Positions 11,201 through 19,054 of a stretch of DNA of 64,000 bases are shown here, in pieces. The notes under the pieces are model-generated. The model ran no database searches and was not told where the DNA came from. It saw nothing but the letters and a program-made list of their open reading frames with translations. Source of the DNA: Takakia lepidozioides (lineage: Eukaryota > Streptophyta > Takakiopsida > Takakiales > Takakiaceae); the NCBI GenBank assembly GCA_030704615.1, contig CM060734.1:20212001-20276000 (forward strand), read 5' to 3'. The stretch's first letter is position 1, and each line of letters begins with the position of its first letter. The position numbers and the translations under genes are program-made.

Positions 11201-11343
11201 GTGAGCAACGAAGAGTGCGGAGTGCACTTCCCTTGACGGTCTCTCTGCCTACCGAGACGGTACAGGCAGTGAATGGGGGCGAGCCGGTGAGGACCACAGG
11301 GTGTAGACATCCATGGCACACGTGGGAAGTGCTCGAGGTTTAG

Positions 11344-11760
11344 AGGGAGTTGGCAGCCAAGGCGGCTGTGATGGATGAGGTTGGGGATTCTTCTCGGGTT
11401 GAGGAGGTCCTCAAGGATGAGATGATGGGGCAGGATGAGGCCTTGTCATTGACTGAGCAGGCAGGGAGTTTTGCTCAAGAGGTTGCGGCATAACAACCAC
11501 GGGACACGTCCTCTACCTCTAAGTCTGCTGGACTTAAGGTTGCAGTTACGAAGGGCAATTGGGAGCCTGACATTGGACCAATTGTCACTAGAGGAGAGAG
11601 ACGACGTATACGGCGGTTCCTGAGGCTTACAGGAATTGCTTTGCCTCTCGTGCTACGGTGGAGGAGCATGAGAGACATGTTCAGGTTGTGCATCGACCGG
11701 GTTTGGTCAATAGGGATGCGGATGGATTGAGTCGCAATCCATGCACGAGCCAGCAGGATG
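11344..11760 (+). pseudogene. Deleted RT/RNase H region: only the ends remain
   Basis: RRRIRRFLRLTG (about 11592-11630) matches the block that follows the RT palm in Ty3/gypsy polymerases. It runs within a few codons, in a shifted frame, into VVHRPGLVNRDADGLSRNP (about 11679-11740), the end of RNase H just before integrase. The polymerase YVDD box and the RNase H active-site residues are absent from the element, so roughly 1-1.5 kb has been deleted. Confidence 0.75.
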
Positions 11761-11828
11761 ACACTGGAGCTCGGTGGCATGGTGAGACGGACGAGGAGAT
11801 GGTGTCGGGATGACATGCATCTGCCTTT

Positions 11829-12679
11829 TTGTGTATCTTGGCATCGGGAGGTCAGGTTGGACCTACAACAAGGATGACTGTAGACAGAGTGTCTGAGGAC
11901 CCTGAGGCTAGTGATGAGCCAGGTGGTGCCAGAGATATACATGAGGATTCGGTTGTGTTGGACTACCTCCGCACTAGAGACACGGCAGCTAGTGTGACTG
12001 CCAAGGAGATGGATCGGATCCTACAACGAGCCAAGAGGTTCAAGTGGGAGGGGATACACCTGCTTCGAGTGTGGGAGGATGGTCGGGTGAGGATCGTGCC
12101 TCACCCAACACAGCGTGCACGGTTAGTGCGGCATGCCCATGAGGAGTTGGGGCATTTTGGAGTGCGACACACTCATAGTTTACTGCAGGGGCAGTATTGG
12201 TGGCGTGGTATGCACACAGAGGTGCAACAGTTCGTGGCTAGGTGCATGGTGTGTAACAGGGTGCGTGCTTCATTCAACACCCCTACACCACAGTTGCATC
12301 CTTTACCCATCATGGGATTGGGCTACAGGTGGAGTCTTACTTCGCAGAGCCTTTGCCACTGACGATACGTCACCACAGATATGTGTTGGTGATGGTGGAG
12401 CACTTCTCCAAATGGATTGAGTTGGTTCCATTGCCTGACAAGGCTAGTGAGGGGGCTGCGTATGCATTTTTGGATCGTGTGCTTAGCCGATTCGGTGCTC
12501 CAGCTGAGGTACTCACGGACCAAGGGAGAGAGTTCTTGGGGGAGTTTCAGGCTTTGTGTGATAAAGCCTTGATAGACCACCGTACCACTTCTCGAGATCA
12601 TCCCGAGGCCGATGGCTTGGCAGAGAGAGTGGTGCGGACAGTGAAGCGGGGTTTGCGCAAGTATGGCTTGCAAAAATGA
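11829..12679 (+). pseudogene. Integrase: zinc-binding and catalytic core
   Basis: The H2C2 zinc-binding domain is clear (EELGHFGVRHTHSLLQGQYWW then CMVCNRVRA, about 12140-12280). The core follows in another frame: RYVLVMVEHFSKWIEL, VLTDQGREF with the second catalytic Asp at 12518-12520, and GLAERVVRTVK with the catalytic Glu at 12623-12625. The first catalytic Asp would fall at about 12333, exactly where one base is missing (SL then FAEPLP), so that codon is destroyed. The frame ends with TGA at 12677-12679. Confidence 0.85.
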
Positions 12680-13233
12680 CACCTAGGAGATTGGGATCTT
12701 CAGGTACCTTGGCTAACCATGGGCTACAGGTTTAGCAAGCAAGCATCACTTGCCTCATTCTCACCATATTTCCTTCTCTTTGGCCGAGAGCCAGATTTGC
12801 CTGCGTCTATTTGTAGGAGGCTGCAGTAGTCCTCAACCTTGATGATCCGGATGTGTGGACACAAGCATGTGCCCAGCGGGCAGAGTTGTTCAAGAGAGTC
12901 ATGCCTATGGCTTTTGAGAATCTTGCTATTGCCCAACACCGAAACACATTGAGGTATGCCACTATACGTGGAGGGGGATATCGGCCAGGTGTTCGGTATT
13001 TCCACCCTGGGGACTATGTGTATCTGCAGCAGACAGCGCCTACGACCTTGGATGTCACAGCAGGACGTGTGATTCTAAGGGTCAGGGAGGTGTTGCCTTC
13101 AAGAGTGTTGATTCTGGAGGGTCGAGATGGCATGGTATGGAAGGACCATGTGCGTAATTGTGCGCCATGTCACCTTCCACATGTGGATGGGATGATAGAT
13201 CCCAACCTTGTAGTGGTACCTGTAGGATTGCGT
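12680..13233 (+). pseudogene. Integrase C-terminal region (GPY/F-like)
   Basis: GDWDLQVPWLTMGYRFSKQA and FLLFGREPDLPASI are typical integrase sequence after the core. A TAG near 12828 and a frame change precede QACAQRAELFKRVM and the GDYVYLQQ to VLPSRVLILEGRDGMVW block, which matches the SH3-like C-terminal domain of Ty3/gypsy integrases. Confidence 0.75.
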
Positions 13234-13377
13234 TGCATGCTATGTGGGCATGGTCGTGGTGCCGCCACTATGCTGGTGTGTGATCGATGCTCAAGAGGTT
13301 GGCACATGGGATGCTTGACACCACCTCTTGAGAGGGTTCCTGATGGAGATTGGTTATGTCCACACTGCTTGGGATAG
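13234..13377 (+). pseudogene. PHD zinc finger at the integrase C-terminus
   Basis: The pattern CMLC, then CDRC, then GWHMGC, then WLCPHC gives a complete C4HC3 PHD finger. The family's conserved Trp precedes the last Cys pair (GDWLCPHC). The frame ends TAG at 13375-13377. PHD fingers bind the histone H3 tail, so here the domain may replace the chromodomain that steers integration in chromoviruses. That role is an inference. Confidence 0.85.
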
Positions 13378-13626
13378 TGGCAGTGGATATGACTAGCGGC
13401 AGCTCACAAGACATGGGAGGCCAAGCTCATAGGAGTCAATACCCAAGATCTCAGGCTCAAGTTCACAGGTTGCAAGGCGGCGACTAACGATGGGGCAACT
13501 CTTGTACCCGGCCTCTTGATCTATTGAGTTTGACTGTAGTAGGGACAGTGGTGGAGGACTTAGTGAGGCTATGGCCACTATCACATCTTGTGGCTACCTG
13601 GACTTAGAGGGACCTAAGCGCCAGCT

Positions 13627-13637
13627 AGGGGGGCGAT
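13627..13637 (+). promoter_or_regulatory. Candidate polypurine tract
   Basis: AGGGGGGCGAT directly precedes TGTAATGGAC at 13638. A purine run abutting TG is what primes plus-strand synthesis next to a 3' LTR. It argues that an LTR may begin at 13638 rather than 14022. Confidence 0.5.
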
Positions 13638-14021
13638 TGTAATGGACTAGTGGCTGCACTAGTGGTGGCTAGTGGCAGTCTAGTGGTGGACTAGTGGCTG
13701 CACTAGTGGTGGCTAGTGGCAGCCTAGTGGTGGACTAGTGGCTGCACTAGTGGTGGCTAGTGGCAGCCTAGTGGTGGACTAGGGGCTGCACTAGTGGTGG
13801 CTAGTGGCAGCCTAGTGGTGGACTAGGGGCTGCACTAGTGGTGGCTACTGGCAGCCTAGTGTTAGATTAGTGGCTGCACTAGTGTTGACTAATGGTTGTC
13901 TAGTGGCAGCCTAGTGGTGCACTAGTGGTGCACTAGTGATAGACTAGTGTTTGGTGTGCACATATGTTGTGTGGTTTGGACAACGATGTAGTTGTGTAGC
14001 GATATGTATGCGCACGACAAC
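13638..14021 (+). repeat. CTAGTGG-rich tandem repeat (44-bp unit) left of the right LTR
   Basis: The block TGTAATGGACTAGTGGCTGC opens a 44-bp unit containing CTAGTGGCTGCACTAGTGG and GGCTAGTGGCAGCC, repeated about five times and degenerating to the right. It ends with GTGTTTGGTGTGCACATATG and GCGCACGACAA. Most of it recurs at 14353-14572 on the other side of the 327-bp LTR. Confidence 0.8.
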
Positions 14022-14348
14022 TGTCAAGTTATTTTACCACTAGTGTGAAGTTAGCTAGGAAATAACTAGCTTTTATATATTGACATTTGGGATTGATCCA
14101 AGTGTCAATCCAGGGGCCAATACATGTTTGGGCACCTGACGTTGTTATCTTCACGGCAGATCGCGGTGGGCTTATCTTTCTCGAGTTGAGCCTCACCGCC
14201 TAGCTATGGCGCCGTAGTGTGGATTCTCCATGGCGTGGGGTGCACTTGGCTTGACTTGTATTTGAGTGATGAGTTTATATATGCATGAGTTTATGCTTCA
14301 GCTTTGTGAGCTCGCATGAGCTTGTGTTTGTATTCTTCTTCTTTATCA
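14022..14348 (+). repeat. Right copy of the 329-bp LTR-like repeat
   Basis: Counterpart of 3806-4134 with the same TG and CA ends. It is sandwiched between two copies of the CTAGTGG-rich sequence, so the right end is a mosaic and not a simple LTR. Confidence 0.7.
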
Positions 14349-14352
14349 CTAT

Positions 14353-14572
14353 TGTGATGGACTAGTGGCTGCACTAGTGGTGGCTAGTGGCAGCCTAGTG
14401 GTGGACTAGTGGCAGCCTAGTGTTGGACTAGTGGTTGCACTAGTGTTGACTAGTGGTTGTCTAGTGGCAGCCTAGTGGTGCACAAGTGATAGACTAGTGT
14501 TTGGTGTGCATATATGTTGTGTGGTTTGGACAGCGATGTAGTTGTGTAGCGATATGTATGCGCACGACAAAT
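14353..14572 (+). repeat. Second copy of the CTAGTGG-rich block
   Basis: It begins TGTGATGGACTAGTGG and ends GCGCACGACAA, like 13638-14021, but carries fewer 44-bp units. Together the copies flank the LTR-like repeat as direct repeats. Confidence 0.75.
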
Positions 14573-14870
14573 TAAAAAGCGGGGGTTATAGTAAGCTATA
14601 TAAGGATTTGAATTAATAACCGTCATGTAAGGGGGATAAGAAAAAAGAAGGTAGGAAGACGACAACTATCAAATTGTGAATGGTTCAGGCGTCAAATTGG
14701 GGTAAGAAGGTGGCACCCGGTGGTTTCTAAGGGTGACATGTGTCCCAGGGCAGCCTTCTAGAAGGGTCACACCATCCTGAGAGGGTATATAAAGAAGAGC
14801 CGAGCTCTCTTCCCCTTACCAGGTCTTACTACTTACTCAGTTAGTACGTATAAGTGGGCTCTACACACGC
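14573..14870 (+). promoter_or_regulatory. LTR-like promoter segment with TATA box
   Basis: TATATAAAG at 14786-14794 is followed about 25 bp on by a CT-rich stretch (CTCTCTTCCCCTTACC) and then CTTACTACTTACTCAGTTAG, the look of a U3/R boundary. The segment directly continues the second CTAGTGG-rich block. It may be the rest of an LTR starting at 13638. Confidence 0.35.
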
Positions 14871-14909
14871 ATGGCCCCCAAAAAAATGCAAACAAGAACC
14901 ATATATGTA

Positions 14910-16395
14910 TTAATTAATAGGGATAATAAGCTCAATGAGCCCCCCATGAATGTTAGTAGGTAGGAGCAAAGAGTAAACTATCTTAACAGAGTAACCAAAA
15001 AAAGGTGAGTGTTTTTTATCCATCGACATCCACTCTCCAGGGTCAAACTGTAGATGACAGAACGGGGCAGAAAGGAACCAAGAGAATTTCCCATTATAAG
15101 GAGAAATGTTTTGTGGGAGAAAAGGAATGTTAGCCACGCCAGTTAGGTGGCAGAATGTCCTGATAGCAAACAGATCTGACTCCAAAAACTTTGCCCACGA
15201 GGGGGCACATAGTAAGCCAAAAGGGTCAACTTGGAAGGACCATCCATGCAGAAAAACTGATTGACGGTAAATGGCATAAAAGGCCATATCAGCAAATTGA
15301 AAACGACGACCCAACGAGGCAGGAAGACATTCCAACCAGCATTCTAAGCCTAGAGAGGTTCTCAGTAGCCAATGCCATGGGTTTGGAAGAACCATTCTCC
15401 CAAACATTGATGATCATGTGCAAGATCCTAGCCGATTCCCAAACAGCCCATCTTCTCGAGCAAATGACAAGGTTCTCATTATCCCTGTTAAAATTCCCGA
15501 AAAGCGGTTACCTCATAACTTCATCAGCAAAGATAGGAGAGAGCTAAGTGAGGAAAGGGCGAATCTTGAGCCAGGCAGCCCATATGGATTACCAGGCTGA
15601 GGAACCAAGGGAAGAAGAAGAGTATGAACCCCCTTGGACGATCCAGCACAGGGAAAGAAGCCATAAGGAGGATGTAGAGGGCGAAGAGTTTATAACATGT
15701 TGCCTGACAATCATACTCCAAGGGGAAGAAAGGCTAGTGAGCAGCCTAGGAACCCATTGACCTAGTAGAGCATAAATCTGAGATTGAGGGTCAATAATGA
15801 TGAGCCGGCCACCGTGATTTTTCTTTTGAGTAATCTGTTCCCAGCTCACAAGTGCTCTGCGATTGGAAGAGAACGAGTTGCACCCCGCAGGAAGTTCCTG
15901 ACCGAGGTTTTTATCATCTTAATAATCATGGAACCATGGGACCAAACCACTGCAATGAACCAAGTGGATGCCAGGAGCACCTGGTTTATTACCAGGGCCC
16001 TGCCTGTGATGGATTGGTTCAGAGAACTCCAGTAAGATAGTTTTTAAAAAAAAAAATTTCCAATCATGGAAGAACAGCGTTGCTGATCATCTAAGTCAAT
16101 ACCAATAAGATGACCTAGCAGGACATGAGATTGTCCATGTTGCAACCAATGAAGACCGAAGTTCTGATCACCCCATGGTTCTGACCCCAATGACTTGATG
16201 TAGAGGGATGCTTGGGCTTTGATAAAATGCCAATTGACTTTAAGGCCATCATCAGCGTAAAGAGATGTCTTGATGCTGTGACGGGGACTCAGAGATCTAG
16301 GAATTTTGAGCCCTAAGATATTCGTTGAAGCATGAAGGAGATGGCTAAGGCCATCAACAACGCCCAAAAGGAAAAGAAATTAAGGGTGCCAGTGG
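14910..16395 (-). mobile_element. L1-like LINE fragment (reverse transcriptase C-terminal half)
   Basis: Read on the minus strand from about 16395 down: CPLAPL (RT motif B), PRSLSPRHSIKTSLYADDG (motif C with an intact YADD at about 16249-16260), LLGHLIGIDLDDQQR, then NHGGRLIIIDPQSQIYALLG and WSMIVRQHV, all typical of the region after the RT palm in L1-clade LINEs. Frames are broken several times. Both ends are truncated: there is no endonuclease and no 3' tail. Confidence 0.8.
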
Positions 16396-17200
16396 GCAAA
16401 GAATAATAACAATAAATCTTAATTACAATAGGATATAGTATATTCAACTATCATCCGCCTATTGTTACCCATTCATTTGTAACTTGGTGAGTGCTATATC
16501 AGATTTATTCAATTTTTCCCAGTTTTATCAGATTGACTTCCATTATATTCAGGTCCTTTCAATTTTATCATATTGAGTTCCATTATGTTCAATACTCTTA
16601 AGATTTATCCCTCCAATTTCACATTCAATTTTATCTTTTCGCATTTGTTCCTTGCATTTAATTTATTATTATTGTTTTTTTTTAATGGAGGTGGAAACAT
16701 AAAATATTTTATTTTTAATTTCACACTTATTTATTAATTGTTATCATTAGGGGTTTTTCTTAAAAATATTTTTAGGGACTACTGTTAGTGCCGAGGCCCG
16801 GTCTGATTTTATATTTTAAATATTTATAATTTCTATTTCAAGAAAATGAGGACCACCAGCACTAGCTTCCAGTTTTGAAATTAGGGTGGAGCCTTTACGC
16901 AACTAGCCGTTTGTTTCAAAATACCTAAGTTCTACGTACTATTTAGTTTTGATAGTTTCATGTCTTCACGTCTTCACTCTGTTAATTCAATTGCAAGCTT
17001 TGATTTTGTTATGAATTTGGAATGTCTTGTACTAGTAAGGTTGTCATACGCCTAGCCTCCCCTTAGTGCTCACTTATCATTATACTATTCTTATTCTTTT
17101 TTTTTCTTAATCTTAATCCAAACTCTAAACTCTCTTTAAGCCGTTAATTTCTTGGTATTCACAAATAAAAACAAAGCCGCATAGTTTTATATATGAAGCA
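16396..17200. other. AT-rich spacer
   Basis: This low-GC sequence has many poly-T runs and no open frame with a recognisable product. No repeat shared with the rest of the window was seen. Confidence 0.4.
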
Positions 17201-17514
17201 AGCTAATTTGTTTGTTTTGTTTGTTTTGTAGCGTTGAGATCTCCCAAACCGCGGGCCCAGCCCTGGTGCTTGGTACCGTTGGAAAGCCCTCGATGAGGAG
17301 GGGTGCATTGGCTTGGTCTCATGATTTTTGGACCTGCGGTGTGGGAGATATGGAGTTTCAAGTACTTTGGGTTGCTGGAAATTCCCAAAAAATAGCAAAG
17401 TGGGCTTTCTTCGGACAATATTGGAGCCTCGACAGGAGAGATATCAAGGAAAAGGTCTCCGGTTCAAATCTGGTTGTAGTCTCTGTGGAAAAAAAAATGA
17501 TTAGACTTAGATGA

Positions 17515-17670
17515 CTTAGATGACACTGGACACTTGGGCCAACGGCACATGCTACCCTAGAGGTCGCATTTGGGCCTCGACATAGGAGACGCACTTGGAT
17601 ACAATAGGCGATTGCACTTGGACTTAGATGACACTAGACACTTGGGCCAATGGCACAAGCTACCCTAGTA
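17515..17670 (+). repeat. Short direct repeat, about 108 bp apart
   Basis: The roughly 45-bp sequence starting TTAGATGACACTGGACACTT and containing GGGCCAACGGCACATGCTAC recurs at about 17622 with four changes. Its nature is unknown. A tRNA-like B-box (GGTTCAAATC) lies just to the left near 17462. Confidence 0.5.
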
Positions 17671-17839
17671 GTTTTATAAAAAGACCCAATTGAGGTGATT
17701 GTACAAATGTGTAAAAATGTCCCCAAAAGGAGAAGCAAAATCTCATAGAGCTAGATATATTAATAGAGAAATAAATCACTCTAGTAACACTTACGGCCGG
17801 AAGAAGGTCAAACAACATGAAAGAGGATAGGAGGATAGG

Positions 17840-18079
17840 TCAGAAAGTGCTGGGAGGCGAGATGAAGGCACCCGGCAACCTCTGTCCGATGTAAAATAGA
17901 TATAGCTTGAGCCTTTCATAAAGCAACATAAACTCGTTGTCTAAAGAAGTTACAAGAACGGAGATGTTTGGGCTTCCAACACTTTTGTTTTCCGCTGCGC
18001 GATGGGCACATGTGTGAAGGAAGTTGTTGAACTGATAATGCAGACAACCGAAAATCTCGACTAAGATACAAATAGACAA
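17840..18079 (-). mobile_element. Fragment of LINE family 2 (C-terminal domain)
   Basis: The minus-strand sequence VEIFGCLHYQFNNFLHTCAH matches, position by position, IEIFGSLHRHFDDFLRTCVH of the LINE at 44368-47184. The similarity continues for about 60 residues to the PPLPD/PPSTF region. Sequence upstream on the minus strand (to about 18170) may also belong. Confidence 0.7.
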
Positions 18080-18489
18080 CTATATGGACATGGTTGTTTG
18101 TGATACTAAGATAGGTTACACCATTCACGGGACGTCGTTTCATCTCCATAACGCAACTTCTGCTGTGTTGCAAAATTACATTTTGCAGACCGACTGCCGA
18201 TAGTATAGAAACTACCTAACACTGCTACGCGCTGAGGGTCCACGTTCTGGGAACGGCGTTGAGGGAATGCAAATGGGGGGGTTACATACAAGGGAAAATG
18301 ATGGCAAACAATTTTGCATTTCCTTGTCCATTCACTCTACTATTGAAGAAAGACTACACCAAAAGGTTTTGTGGAGACCTATTGTTATTTGAATCGACAG
18401 ACAATGAAAGATGCATTTTCCAGGCCATTTGTGTTACTAAATGTGTTACAACAGTTGGGCAAATCATAGTGGTTTTATGCTTTGGACCT

Positions 18490-18745
18490 ACAATCTGCTT
18501 TTTGGCGTATCAATGTGCGAGAAGAGGATGTAAAGAAAACTGCAGTGTTATCAAAGAGAGGGCCCTTATGAATGGCTAGTCATGCCACTTGGTTGGAAGA
18601 ATGCGACAACTACTTTTTAAAGGGTCGTGAACTCAATACGAGAAGAGGAAATCAAGAGCTATGCTAAAGTGTTTGTGGATGACCTCAACATCCACAGTGG
18701 CTTTTCACAGACTTCCGTACCTTCAAGATTTCCTCCCAATCGACT
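18490..18745 (+). mobile_element. Ty3/gypsy reverse transcriptase fragment
   Basis: One frame reads DLQSAFWRINVREEDVKKTA, then GPYEWLVMPLGWKNATTTF, a TAA stop, and later YAKVFVDDLNIHSG. These are RT motifs from the palm to the (Y/F)VDD box. No LTRs or other domains accompany it, so it is a short relic. Confidence 0.8.
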
Positions 18746-18908
18746 TACTCTATAGTGGACCATTTATGTCCCCATGAACGGATAAAGTATGAATGAATGA
18801 AGTAAAAATGGATGAGCTATTTTGGCGCCAATGCTCGACATGTTTCTTTTACATACACACGGCATCTTTTCTGGAGGGAGCGAAGGAGCGAAGAGATGTG
18901 CGCCTCTC

Positions 18909-19041
18909 TCTGTCCCTCGAGTCTCTTGTGGTTTCTGGATTTGTTTCCTCTCTCATGTTTTCTTCCATTTTGTCCCATAAGCTCTATGAGCTTTCCGCGG
19001 ACGTTATAAAGCACCATTTCATTTCATTTCTGTCCCTCGAG
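18909..19041 (+). mobile_element. Severely truncated LINE family 1 insertion with target-site duplication
   Basis: A 13-bp direct repeat TCTGTCCCTCGAG (18909-18921 and 19029-19041) flanks about 107 bp. That stretch matches only the LINE family 1 3' end: GTTTCCTCTCTCATGTTTTC, GTCCCATAAGCTC, a palindromic GAGCTTTCCGCGGACG region and ATTTCATTTC at the end. It lies 14 bp upstream of the SET-gene ATG and so forms part of its leader or promoter. Confidence 0.8.
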
Positions 19042-19054
19042 CTGGTTGGCCATA

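Larger units (their letters stand above)
3806..14348 (+). mobile_element. Degenerate Ty3/gypsy-type LTR retroelement encoding a DNA cytosine methyltransferase domain and a PHD finger
   Basis: About 10.5 kb are bounded by near-identical direct repeats (3806-4134 and 14022-14348) that start TGTCAAG and end TTTATCA. Between them, in order, are a long non-coding leader with two tandem-repeat blocks, gag, two zinc knuckles, an aspartic protease, a C5 DNA methyltransferase, a short RT/RNase H remnant, integrase with its zinc-binding and core domains, and a PHD finger. Ty3/gypsy order is shown by integrase lying after RNase H. Most of RT and RNase H is missing and several frameshifts and stops are present, so the copy cannot move on its own. 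Bases flanking the repeats (GAATT left, CTATT right) are not a target-site duplication. Retrotransposon-borne cytosine methyltransferases have been described in dinoflagellates and the charophyte Klebsormidium, which makes the call credible. Confidence 0.85.

Noticed and set aside
13638-13880. Regular repeats that might suggest a CRISPR-like array
   Set aside because: Units are contiguous 44-bp tandem repeats without unique spacers, in a eukaryotic LTR context.
17225-17500. Possible tRNA gene or SINE with GGTTCAAATC near 17462 and an A-rich end
   Set aside because: Only a B-box-like T arm is seen; no D arm or acceptor stem pairs with it and no second copy was found in the window.
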